Shown one piece after another: positions 1 through 11,554 of a stretch of 64,000 nucleotides of DNA. The notes below the pieces were generated by a model. That model had not been told where the DNA came from, made no database searches, and saw nothing but the letters and a program-made list of their open reading frames with translations. The stretch comes from Nicotiana tabacum (lineage: Eukaryota > Streptophyta > Magnoliopsida > Solanales > Solanaceae), in assembly GCF_000715075.1 (NCBI RefSeq), contig NC_134097.1:123936997-124000996 (forward strand). The letters run 5' to 3'. The number at the start of each line of letters is the position of its first letter. The stretch's first letter is position 1. A program made the translations under genes and the position numbers.

Positions 1-2442
1 TGATTTCGACGTTGTTTGATGTGATTTGAGGCCTCGAACAGGTCCGTGTTATGTTATGGGACTGGTTTGTGTGATTCGACGGGGCCCCGAGGACCTCGAG
101 TGTGTTTCGGGGTAGTTTCAGATCATTGAAGGTTGTTTTGCAATAGCTGATGCTGGTGTCTGGTGTTGTTCTTCTCTTTCACGAGGATCCTCTCGCGTTT
201 GCGAAGAAGGATTTGGCTTCAGGAACTTTATTCTTCGCGTTTGCGAAGAGATCCTTGCATTCGCAAAGAAGGAAACCTCTGTTGCAGAGGTCTGACTTTG
301 GAGGCTCATATCTCGCAATCTATAAGGAATTTGGGGATAATCCAAAAATAAAAGTTGTAGCCCTTTGTGCCTAGTTTTTAGAAAAATAAAACCTTTTAGC
401 ATTTGGATTTGTGTACAGAATGTAATGATTGGTACACTACAAGCTATCCGAGAAGATGAAGAAAACATTTGTGTTGCATAGGGCTAACTTTGGAGGCTTA
501 TAGCTCGAAATTTATAAAGAATTGGGAGATGACCAAAACAAGAAAGTGGTAGATCTTGGTTTCTAGTTTTCAAAAAGTTAAACCATTTTCTATTTTGAGT
601 TTGTACAAAGAGTTATGGCCATTATACTAGAGGCTATCTAAGAAAAGATTGGAAAATAGTTTTTGGGAATTTTCTTCTTCGCGAACGCGATGGGGGTCTC
701 GTGAACGCGAAGAAGAGTCGTTTGCGCAGTGTTTAAGTGTAAATAAATGGATTTGGCTCATTTCATCTCATTTCCTCCATGGGAGCCGACCTAGGAGCGA
801 TTTTGGAGCTCCATTTTCATCATCCATGTCAAGGTATGTGATTCCCACCTATTGCAAGTTAATTACTTGGATTATATCTAAATTTTAACATGGAAAATCA
901 TGGGAAATTAGTGAAAATAGGGGTTTTGAATAAAAACCTAGAAATTTGGTATTCTTGGATTTTGACCACGATTTTGGGCACGAAAGAGTAAATTATATAT
1001 TTGAGTTCGTAAGGTTATGGCTAAAGATTATCTTCGAAAAACTTCGAAATCCGGGCATGTGGGCACGAGGGCAATTTTGTCAACTTTTTGATCGGGCTTA
1101 GAAATTGTTATGAATTGGACTATTATGAGTGATTTAGCATAAATTAATGGGTTTGCATAATTATTGGCTAGTTTTGGAGCGTTGTGCATCGACTTGAGCC
1201 TTCGGAAGGGCGTGGAACGCCGGTTATGGAACGTCTGAGCGAGGTAAGTCTCCTTTCTAACCTTGTAAGAGGGAATTGCCCCCATAGGTGAAATAATTGG
1301 TTATGTACTTCTATTTGTGGGGGCTACGTGCGCGCGAGGTGACGAGAGTCCGTGCGTAGCTACTATTATGTTTAAGTCCGGATAGTCTAGGACCCAAAAG
1401 CATGCTATACTTGAAATATTTGTAATCTTATTGACAATTTAAATTGCTTAAATCATATCGAATTAGTAAATGAATTTTCTAAAAGGTTTAACCTCATTTT
1501 CTTAACTGTTAAAAGAGAAATTTCCATTTCCTTGGATAATTGTTCCCTGATGACTTCTTGATTGACTGTCTATGTGTGTTTAATTTTGAAACGGGCCAAA
1601 AGCCTCGACAAATTAAATAGATGCATCTATGGTTCGCGCCATTCGCCCCTCTGGCAGTGCACAATTTAAATATTTGCTGGATCGGGCCGTACGACCTCGA
1701 CATGATTTGCGCATGTTTGTAATGCTTGCTTGAGATTTACAAATTGATATTGGCTCCTTCGTCTGAGATAAATTGATAAATAATGGATTATGAATTTGGA
1801 GACTTCTAAACATAAAAAGGAATGTTTACTTGTTTCTTGTCTTACTTGAGTTTACTGTCGTTTTTAATAAATCCATGATTATTCGCATTATCAATATATT
1901 ATTATTGGACCACTAGTAAGTGTCGAAGTCGACCTCTCGTCTCTACTTCTTCGAGGTTAGACGAGATACTTACTGGGTACACGTTGTTTTTGTACTCATA
2001 CTACACTTGCTGTGCATTTTTGTTGCACAGGCACATATATGTCTAGTGGCCTAGTTGGGCGCAACGGCATGGTTGATACGGAGACTTAGGTGAGCTGCAC
2101 CTTTTGAGACGACCGCAACCAGCATAGTCTCCTTCAGAGTATTGTACTGTATTTTCTTTTCTATCCAATTTGTATTCCGGACAGTTGTTGTATTACATTA
2201 CTTCCTAGAAACTGCTCATGCACTTGTGACACCGGATTCTAGGATGGTTATGGGATTGTTCAATTCTAAATTGTAAACATTTTTAATTATTCTGTAAAAA
2301 TTACCTTTTATTTGTTAAAGTGAAGGAAAATCATAGTTTTCAAAATTATTAAAACGAAAATTTAATTAAGTATTTATGGTTGGCTTGCCTGACAGTGGTG
2401 TCCGGTGCCATCATGGCCCTTAGTGGATTTTGGATCGTGACA
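1..2442 (+). mobile_element. Element A, 5' LTR (truncated by window edge)
   Basis: This stretch aligns along its whole length with 5231-7676, so it is the 5' LTR of element A. About 709 bases of its left end lie outside the window. It ends in TCGTGACA and is followed by a 3-base gap and a primer binding site. No protein is encoded; short open frames here and in the partner LTR are chance frames. It contains GC-rich TTCGCGAA-type motifs (about 168-290 and 675-715), a splice-donor-like GAGGTAAGTC (1241-1250) and an acceptor-like TTGCACAG (2023-2030). Confidence 0.93.
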
Positions 2443-4521
2443 ACATGGTATCAGAGCACTAGGTTCCCTTAGGTCTCATGAGTCATGAGCGAGTCTAGTA
2501 GAGTCTTGCGGATCAGTACGGGAACGTCTGTACTTATCTTCAAGAGGCTACAGGGCTGTTAAGAGTACTTCCCTTCTTGATTCCTCATCGTGCGATTTGA
2601 TCCTTTGAGGCTTATGCCCTTGTTTCTTTCCTACTCAATCTTACGCGATGCGAAGCGCTTATTATAAATCGAGAATTGAATAATTTTAGTGGTACTACAA
2701 GATGTGGTGCAGCAAGGTACTCCCTACATAGTGGATTGGGCTATTGTCGTCACCTGGCGGAAGGATATTCTGTCATTTCAGCTCGGTAGTTGCACTTCTG
2801 AGAGCTTATAGGTTATGCGCAGATTGCTATGATTGCTCATGATTGGTTATCACATAGTATTGACGTGATAATGATACTTACCTATGTGTTAGGGGCAGTG
2901 AATGACTTGGAAGGAGGTCTACTCAGTACATGATTCAGAGATTCGGTATTTCATTTTCGACAGAGGAAAAGCTGTTGGCCTATGAATGTTTAGATTTGGA
3001 TTGATGGAGTAACGAAACTGGTGTTTTCAAGTATGGTGGAATTTTCATCTGCGACGTGGTATCATCGTCCTCGATTGGATATGCTAAGTTCATAGGTGTT
3101 ATGATCTTCCACGATTCACCTTTGAGGCAGGTTATTGTGCAAAAGTATTGGAGAAGCGGCTGTCAGATATCGTGGGGTACGATCGTTCAGGATTGAATAT
3201 GTGTTTCTAATGTTGACGGCTAGTGCGGTGCGATCAGAATCGGCTTGAAGTCTGTGGATAGATTTAAATATGAATGTGGGCTCTATATCAAGCTAGATGT
3301 GTTCATTTTAGCATAGCGTTCCTTATGAAGGAGTATTCGAACGTGGGATGTTGTTTCGTCGTCAGCTATTTCATGTATTATTACATTGTGCCGTGTGAAT
3401 TGTGAAACAACTTGATAAATTTCTTATGCATTGAGGTTTCGCGTAGCGATAGTGTCATATGAGCAGGATGGCTCTTGAGATCCAAATCATATATCGCACC
3501 TCAGTTGTGCTTGAGTTTTGTAGCTTATGACACTATATGTCTCTCCAGGTTTGGTAATATGCACTTAGCGTGCTTGTGATCGATATTTAGTATTTTGTAA
3601 TAATGAGCAATTTAGGTCGATGTGGATCTCCTTATGCGAATTTTATGTGTGGATCCGGTGGCACGCCGCCACGGGTATGTTGTTTGGATCGGGTTGCACG
3701 CCCCAACAGTGTGATGTTGAATACAGTTTATATTTTTTTTTATCTTTTGTGTGTTTTGTTTCCCATTTTCTGAGGAAAGCTCATATTAGTTGCGAGTTGA
3801 GTAGTCCCTTCCAGATTTCATTTTCTTCATGTATCACGTTTGAGGTTGTAGCCTATTAGCACGCTATGGCATCATATGGGACTTTTGATCATGTCCGGGG
3901 CGGCTTATTGCCTGAGCAGTTCGTACTAGGTGAGACAAGATTTTTGGATCTAGGATCAGTGCAATCGGACTATATGAAGTGTATTAAAAAGCAAATACCA
4001 TTATTTGGTTAAGAATGAGGTAATGGTTCTTGTCAGGGGTACAGACTCAACGATTGTTGACTCGACAGTTGGTTATGAATTTTACATGTTTCTTCCATCG
4101 TGGCGGTATTGTAAGAGTTAGAGCAACATCTATGTATGTCATGAAGTGCAATGGGAACATCAGAATCGTGGAAATTTCAGATATTGTTATCAGAGGATGT
4201 TATTATGGTCATATGAGTTATGCAGCGCATAGTGTGAATTCAGAAGAGGTATGCAGTCATGCCTCGGTGCATCGTGTAGTGATTGACACGGTGCTCGTAT
4301 GTTGGAAGCAGGTCTAACAAAGAATTCCAGATGTTGGAATTTGGCTTTAAGCTTGTTTGCTTGAATAATAGAGAATATCTTCAGATTTTGCTCGAGCTAA
4401 TGTGCTCAACTGAGTCGTGGTAGCACGAGTAGGTGCTTGAGGTGTTAAGCAGTGATTTTGGATAACTCCATCGCAATTCTCAGCAAGTTCGAGGACGAAC
4501 TTATGTTTAAGTGGGAGAGAA
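2443..4521 (+). mobile_element. Element A internal region, non-coding
   Basis: About 2.1 kb between the LTRs. I find no gag, protease, RT or integrase motif in any frame; the longest frame (4030-4317) shows no recognisable domain. The two ends match the interior of element B: about 2443-3215 with 44774-45545, and about 3220-4521 with 47905-49280. The 2.35 kb present in B between those blocks is missing here. A purine-rich tract (GTGGGAGAGA, 4511-4520) precedes the 3' LTR. With LTRs longer than its interior and no coding capacity, this is a LARD-like non-autonomous element that would depend on enzymes from other elements. Confidence 0.85.
2446..2457 (+). other. Element A primer binding site
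   Basis: TGGTATCAGAGC begins three bases after the LTR end. It is complementary to the 3' end of plant initiator methionine tRNA, the usual minus-strand primer of plant LTR retrotransposons. This fixes the orientation of element A as plus. Confidence 0.95.
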
Positions 4522-7500
4522 AGTAACGACCTGACCGGTTGTTTTGAGCTCTAGTGCGTCGTTCGGCAGTTTGAGGCCATGAATAGCTTCACTTCACGCA
4601 TTATGACTTGCACGCATGGTCAGAATTGAATTTCGGGAAGTTCAGAGTTGATTTGAAAAGAAAATTTTCATTTCCGAAGTTTTAAGTTGAAAGAATTGAC
4701 TAAGGTTTGATTTTTGAGTAAACGACCTCGGAATCGAGATTTGAAGGTTCCAACAGGTTCGTATGATAATTTTGGACTTGGGCGTATGTCCGGATCGGGT
4801 TTTGGATGACCCGTGAGCATTTCGGCACCTATTGTGGAAGTTAGCATTTATGGAAGAATTTCATAAGTTTGGGTTGAAGTGCATTTCAGTGTTATCGATG
4901 TTCGTTTGGGATTCCGAGTCTGGGAATAGCTCCGTATGGTGATTCTGGTATTGGGAGCTCGATCGGAAGTGAATTTGGAGGTCCGTGAGTCATTTTGGGG
5001 TCATTTGACGAAAGTTAGAAATTTGAAGGTTTTTGAGAAATTTGACCGGAAGTGGACTTTTTGATATCAGGGTCGGATTCTAATTCTGGAAGTTGGAGTA
5101 GGTCTGTAATGTCGAATATGACTTGTGTGCAAAATTTGAGGTCAATCGGACGTAATTTGATAGATTTCGACATCGAATATAGAAGTTTGAAATTCTAAAG
5201 TTCATTAAGCTTGAATTGGAGTGCGATTCATGATTTCGATGTTGTTTGATGTGATTTGAGGCCTCGAGGAGGTCCGTGTTATGTTATGGGACTGGTTTGT
5301 GTGATTCGATGGGGCTCCGGGGGCCTCGGGTGTGTTTCAGGGTGGTTTCGGATCATTTCAGGCTGTTTTACAATAGCTAATGTTGGTGTCTGGTGTTGTT
5401 CTTCGCGTTCACGAGGATCCTCTCGCGTTCGCGAAGAAGGATTTGGCTTCAAGGACTTTCTTCTTCGCGTTCACGAAGAGATCCTCGCGTTCGCAAAGAA
5501 GGAATTCTCTGTTGCACAGGTCTGACTTCGGAGGCTCATATCTCACAATCTATAAAGAATTTGGAGATGATTCAAAAAGAAAAGTTGTAGCCGTGTGTGT
5601 CTAATTTTCAGAAAGGTAAACCATTTAGCATTTGAATTTGTGCATAAAAAGTTATGACTAGTACACTACAGGCTGTCCGAGAAGATGAAGAAGAAATTTT
5701 TGTTGCATAGGGCTGACTTTGAAGGCTTATATCTCGAAATCTATAAGGAATTGGGAGATGACCAAAACATTACAGTTGTAGATCTTGGTTTATAGTTTTT
5801 AAAAAGGTAAACCATTTATCATTTAAAGTTTTGTACAAAAAGTTATGGCCATTATACTAGAGGCTGTCTAAGAAGAGTTTGGAAAATGGTTTTTGGGAAT
5901 TTTCTTCTTCGTGAATGCGATGGGGGTCTCGCGAACACGAAGAAGAGTCGTCTGGGCAGTGTATAAGTGTAAAGAAATGGATTTGGCTCATGTCATCTCA
6001 TTTCCTCCATGGGAGCCGACCTAGGAGCGATTTTGGAGCTCCATTTTCATCATCCATGTCAAGGTAAGTGATTCCCACCTATTGCAAGTTAATTACTTAG
6101 ATTATATCTAAATTTTAACATGGAAAATCATAGAAAATAGTGGAAATTGGGGTTTTGAAGAAAAACCTAAAAATTTGGTATTCTTGGATTTTTACCACGA
6201 TTTTGGGCACGAAATTGGGAGTAAATTATATACTTGAGTTCGTGAGGTTATGGCTAAAGATTATCTTCGAAATATTTCGGAATCCGGGCACGTGGGCACG
6301 AGGGCAATATTGTCAAATTTTTGATCGGGGTTCGAAATTGTTATGAATTGGATTATTATGAGTAATTTAGCATAAATTAATGAGTTTGCGTAATTATTGG
6401 CTAGTTTTGGAGCGTTGTGCATCGACTTGAGCCTTCGGAAGGGCGTGGAACGCTGATTATGGAACTTCAGAGCGAGGTAAGTCTCCTTTCTAACCTTTTA
6501 AGAGGGAATTGCCCCCATAGGTGAAATAATTGGTTATGTGCTTCTATTTGTGGGGGCTACGTACACGCGAGGTGACGAGAGTCCGTGCGTAGCTACTATT
6601 ATGTTTAAGTTCGGGTAGTCTAGGACGCAAAAGCATATTATACCTGAAATATTTATAATCTTATTGACAATTTTAATTGCTTAAATCATATCGAATTAGT
6701 AAATGAATTTTCTAAAAGGTTTAACCTCATTTTTTTAACTGTTAAAAGAGAAATTTTCATTTCCTTGGATAATTGTTCCCTGATGACTTCTTGATTGACT
6801 ATCTGTGTGTGTTTAATTTTGGAACGGGACGAACACCTCGGCAGATTAAATAGATGCATCTATGGTTTGCGCCATTTGACCCTCTGGCAGTGCACATTTT
6901 AAATATTTGTTGGATCAGTCCGTACGACCTCAGCATAATTTGCGCATGCTTGTAATGCTTGCTTGAGATTTACAAATTGATATTGGCTCCCTGGTCTGAG
7001 ATAAATTGATAAATAATGGATTATGAATTTGGAGATTTCTAAATATAAAAAGGAATGTTTACTTGTTTCTTGACTTACTTGAGTTTACTGCCATTTTTAA
7101 TAAATCCATAATTATTCGCATTATTAATATATTATTATTGGACCACTAGTAAGTGTCGAAGTCGACATCTCATCTCTACTTCTTCGAGGTTAGACGGGAT
7201 ACTTACTAGGTACATGTTATTTTTATACTCATACTACATTTGTTGTGCATTTTTGTTGCGCAGACACATGTATGTCTAGTGGCCTAGTTGTGCGCAGCAG
7301 CATGGTTGATACCGAGACTTAGGTGAGTTGCACCTCTCGAGACGACCCGCAGCCAGCAGAGTCTCCTTCAGAGTATTGTACTGTATTTTCTTTTTTGTCC
7401 AATTTGTATTCCGGAAAGTTGTTGTATTATATTATTTCCTAAAAACTGCTCATGCACTTGTGACACCAGATTTTGGGATGGTTATGGGATTGTTCAATTC

Positions 7501-7676
7501 TAAATTGTAAACATTTTTAATTATTCTGTAAAGATTATCTTTTATTTGTTAAAGTGAATGAAAATCATAGTTTTCAAAATTATTAAAAAGAGAATTTAAT
7601 TAAGTATTTATGGTTGGCTTGTCTGACAGCGGTGTCCGGCGCCATCACGACTTTTAGTAGATTTTGGATCGTGACA
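4522..7676 (+). mobile_element. Element A, 3' LTR
   Basis: Complete 3155-base LTR. It begins AGTAACGACC, whereas element B begins TGTAACGACC, so the leading T appears mutated. It ends TCGTGACA. The copy from 5231 matches 1-2442 closely, with scattered substitutions and small indels, which suggests a moderately old insertion. A target duplication cannot be tested because the left end of the element is outside the window. Splice-like motifs recur as GAGGTAA at about 6474 and an acceptor near 7263. Confidence 0.93.
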
Positions 7677-7795
7677 AAGTGCTTCAATCTCTGTAGATAA
7701 AAGTTGAAAACATCAACATATTTGTCAATCGGGTACCTTGTCATGTCAAGTAATTTGCTGAAGTCAAAATTAGAATAAAATTTTAACCCCAAGGA
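7677..7795 (-). pseudogene. Exon-like remnant next to element A, unidentified
   Basis: The minus strand reads open for about 37 codons with protein-like composition, including the strings DFSKLLDMTRYP and DKYVDVFNFYLQRL. A TTGTTCAG acceptor-like site lies just upstream on that strand. The open stretch runs up to the end of the element A LTR. It could be the right-hand remnant of an exon broken by the insertion. I do not recognise the family, and chance is not excluded. Confidence 0.3.
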
Positions 7796-8410
7796 CTGAA
7801 CAAATGGAAATTATAGCCCAATTAATTTAGTACAAGGAATTTCGCATCGCAAGAATAAAAATACACTAAACAGGCACAATATGAGAAAAGGAAAGAAGAA
7901 ACAAAAAAGGTTACAATTCTAATACCTGTGAAATTTTGGTTTACACAAAGAGCATAATAAGAATCTTCATCGTCCTCCTTAGTTTAACTCCCAAATTATA
8001 CATTGACTTCTCTTGAAGATCAATTCCAAGTTTAAATGAATTCTTCTTTGCTGAGTGTAAGTATATTATTGAGCTTTACCTTTCACACACAAAAAACGAA
8101 GCGAAAGATGGAGTTTAAAGAGGAAGAGTGTAGTATTGCAATTGTTAATACTTTAATTGCTACTTGTAACTGTAAGGTAGTATCTGTTTGTAATCTTAAT
8201 TATCACTATTATTTTCATTAATTAAGAGTTGCAATCGTTGCATTCCTATACATTAACAATTGCAACCGTCACATTCCTTCTTGGATATTTAAGTTGAATA
8301 AAGCAGTTTTTACAACAAAATAGGAGAAAAAAGAAAAAAAAACAGCAAAAAAGATAAATCACATTTTGTGGTCTAGGAATGATGCCACGTCATTGATATT
8401 TTTCCCAGCT
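7796..8410. other. AT-rich spacer
   Basis: No coding frame of note, no RNA gene and no clear repeat seen. It contains homopolymer A runs near 8325-8350. Confidence 0.6.
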
Positions 8411-8417
8411 TTATATT

Positions 8418-9494
8418 CAGGCGAAATGGCTTTCTGGCCACTTAAACTTGCATCCGTTTGTAAAACCGATATATGAACTCTTGGGTTTCCCATTTGAACA
8501 TCTTTACTTGAAAATATGACTACTAATAAATACTTGTGATGGTGTGTGTTGCTCAATCGATGCTGACATGGATTTAATTTATATTTTGTATAGCCACATC
8601 ATTCATTCAGTCACACTTTGTTGACACGTGTATGTTCTAGGTTATCTAAGGATTTTATTAGCCTCATGCAATTATAGCCAAATTACATTCTTTCTCATAC
8701 ATCTCATCCCAAATTCTCACAGTAGCCTCGCCGGAACTCCGACTGATTCTTCTCCAAGCCCATTGCCAAAACCCCCAAAACAATAGACAATAGCTAAAAA
8801 CAACTCGAAACTCATTGTCGAACAAAACAAAGACAAAAAAAAGAGGGAGAAGAAAGAGTAAAAATAGGGAATAAGATAGCGAAAACGACACAAGCGTCGG
8901 CGATGGGTACTACCTCCACGACTTGCCGTCGTCATACAATCTGGTGCTTAAAGAAGTTCTAGGTCGAGGTCGCTTTTTGAAATCAATTTTGTGTAAACAC
9001 GATGAAGGACTCGTGCTCGTAAAGGTATTTCAAAAAAGGCAATTTCATTGATTTGCGAGATTATGAGCAGCGTCTCTCCAAAATCCATGACATCTTCACC
9101 TCCCTTGATCATCCACATGTTTGGCCTTTCTAGGTTTGGTAATCTCTTCAGTAAATTTTGGCTTATTGACTTTGAATTTAGAAGGGAAAGACGACAGAGG
9201 TGGGAGGGAGGGGAATTTAGAAGGGGAAAGGGATTTTCCTGTGTCATTTGTATTTTATTTCAGTTCTCATATTTTTTTTAATAAAAACAATATTATCCAC
9301 GCGCTTTTGCAGCGTGATTTGCACATAATTTAGCCATGTCAGCTGCGACGCTTCCACATAGGCACAGTCAACGGTCAAATGTGTTTATTAATATTTATTA
9401 CATCAAGTTGAAGTGTTCAAATGGGAAAGGTGCAAGTTTATGTATCGGTTTTTCAAAGCCCTACAAGTTTAAGTGGCTAGGAAGCCATTACGCC
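8418..9494. mobile_element. Pack-type TIR DNA transposon carrying a host gene piece
   Basis: The two ends are imperfect inverted repeats of about 90-100 bases. On the left, GGCTTTCTGGCCACTTAAAC (8428-8447) matches the reverse complement of the right end near 9465-9487; further inside, TTTCCCATTTGAACA near 8487 matches the complement of the stretch near 9420. An exact 7-base direct repeat TTATATT flanks the element (8411-8417 and 9495-9501). There is no transposase. The interior holds a fragment of a VPS15 kinase gene plus probable 5' UTR. Long TIRs with an internal host gene fragment are the mark of Pack-MULEs. The target duplication is 7 exact bases rather than the 9 usual for Mutator, so the superfamily is tentative. 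Confidence 0.82.
8864..9130 (+). pseudogene. VPS15: VPS15 protein kinase N-terminal fragment, transduplicated
   Basis: Read on the plus strand, the translation gives GNKIAKTTQASA, then YYLHDLPSSYNLVLKEVLG, GRFLKSILCKHDEGLVLVKV and, after a frameshift near 9025-9040, SIDLRDYEQRL and FTSLDHPHVWPF. This is the N-terminus of plant VPS15, the regulatory kinase subunit of the class III PI3-kinase (VPS34) complex in endosomal sorting and autophagy. The start codon position reads ATA instead of ATG, one codon junction before YYLH is altered, and the frame is broken, so it is non-functional. It stops at FTSLDHPHVWPF, probably the end of the captured exon. It sits wholly inside a TIR element, which explains its presence here. 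Confidence 0.88.
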
Positions 9495-9501
9495 TTATAT
9501 T

Positions 9502-9805
9502 TATATATAGATTGCTATTACTACCTATCGCTTAATCGTTTAATTGTTATCTTGGCTTCAATCGTTACTACTTGTTGCAACTAATTCTTTTTATCTTTTC
9601 TTTAGCCGAGGGTCTATCCAGAATAACCTCTCTGGCCTTTCAAGATAGAGAGTAAGACTTCATATATTGTACCCTTCCCAGATTCCACTTATGAAAATTT
9701 TGGATTTGTTGATATAGTAGTCAATATATAAATTGCAATTCTTTATTGCGACTTATACATTTGCAGTACGTATTATAAGTTGATGTTGGTAAAACAACTT
9801 TCGAA
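9502..9805. other. Spacer between two transposons
   Basis: AT-rich sequence with no gene, RNA or repeat structure that I can support. Confidence 0.5.
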
Positions 9806-11475
9806 TCTATACTATATCAAAAGCACGAAGGCCCTTAGCAATGTCGTTCGCCTTTTACCCTTTAAAGATTAATTTCACACTAGATAAAATAGTCATTTCA
9901 TTATTTTTCTATAGTTAGGAATTTGAAATCACCTAAAATTTTGGACCTTAAATCCTTCCTTATTTGAACTCGGTAGAAACTCCTAATATTTAGAAATTTA
10001 TAATCGATTAAGTTTTACATCGTATAAATTATTTCCTTGTTTGAAGTACTAACATAAGTATAATTAATATCTTTCACGTTCATTTTATGACTCTTTAGGA
10101 GATTAAAATTAGCTTAAATTAGTTTTAGTTCACTGCAGAAACAAGTTACTTACTTATATATATTCACACTTTTTTAAAAGTTTAAAGATAATTGTATACT
10201 TAATATTTGAACTTATTAATCAATATGTATTAGTTTTGAAGTCAAAATTCACCATCTTTACTAAACAAATATATGTGGATATACTATTAAATATTTTATT
10301 CAAATATGTTATCGATCAACTCAATCATTCAGAAATAGCATGCGATATAACAGAGTGAAATAAGAGATAGGATTTTTTAAAATTTTTTAATCAGATAAAC
10401 AAAAAAACAAAAAAAGACCTATTGCACAATTTTACACTTAACTCAAACAATATCGAAAATCACAATGACTTCATCATATGCCACAACACGAAATGTATAT
10501 ACAGTAATGCAATTTATGTTGCAACCATGTTGATTAATATTGATTTATCCATATCTATATATTGGTCGTCTTTTCCCTTTAAATATATATTACACGTTGA
10601 TTAATTTATTATTTAATTATTTTATAATATTTAATACTTTGCTATCAATAAAGAATTATTGCTTATTAAATCTTTTGTATTGAACTATTCGAAAGTCCTG
10701 ATATTTTGGACATCAATATCAAGAAGTTGAAAGGTAGGGGTTTTGAAACAAAATTGGTTTCATATCCAAAAGTAAAAATAGAAACTAATAACTTATTTAT
10801 TAAATCTTATCTTATTCGAACTATGTTAGTCTTGATATTAAAAAGTTTACAAAGCTAAGAATTTTGAATAATATAACATGGCTCTAATTCAGTTGATATT
10901 ATATTTGTACAATTTTTATATCACACACAAAAATAGCTTTCTCTCCAAGGATTTTTTTATGTATAAAATTTGAAAACTACACTCAACAATTAATAACAAA
11001 AAATGATTAAGAGTATAAAAGAAAATAAGATAACTGGGATAATTAGAGACAACGCCAAAATTCATAATGAAATATATTTCTTCCTTGATTGAGCTAGCTA
11101 AATGGAATTAACTTTCATTATTTTCATAAACGTACACTTTTTAATTTTATTTTGTTATCCAAATGCATTATTTATTAATTTTTAAAATTTATTGATATAT
11201 GGTACACACATAAATTACGTGCCTAAAAACTAAGAAGGAAGTATATAAATAAAAACATAATAACTTGTGAAATCGAATAAAATTATATAAGTGGAATAAA
11301 TTTTTATATGAATATAGAGATGATTGAGTACTTTTAATGCTGCATAAGAGTTTACTTAATGAGTTAGCTAAATAGGATATCATTATTTATAAGAATTTAC
11401 ACTTTTTCTTTAACTTTTATTTTCTAATTTTTAAAAACTTTATACGAATTGAAATAGCAACGGGCGCACGACTAG
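9806..11475 (+). mobile_element. Non-autonomous Helitron
   Basis: The left end begins TCTATACTATATC after an A, and the right end finishes GGGCGCACGACTAG before a T. This is the TC...CTAG structure with A^T insertion expected of Helitrons. The 1670-base interior is very AT-rich and has no helicase or Rep motif. The 3' terminal hairpin is weak. The element ends 79 bases upstream of the start codon of the OB-fold gene, so it occupies that gene's promoter region. Confidence 0.75.
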
Positions 11476-11554
11476 TATCCGGAAAAGTCCCGACACGCCA
11501 TTCCAGATTCAACTATTTACTCAGCAGCTTTCATCTTCCGCAACCCATTCGAAC

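Noticed and set aside
5256..5604. Several overlapping open frames of 60-90 codons in the element A LTRs with Arg/Phe/Ala-rich translations
   Set aside because: They arise from the GC-rich palindromic array, which is open in several frames at once. They occur in LTR sequence, differ between LTR copies and match no protein family.
8664..8935. Minus-strand open frames with hydrophobic, membrane-like translations
   Set aside because: They are the antisense of the captured VPS15 5' UTR, a low-complexity pyrimidine/purine tract, so the apparent hydrophobicity is compositional.
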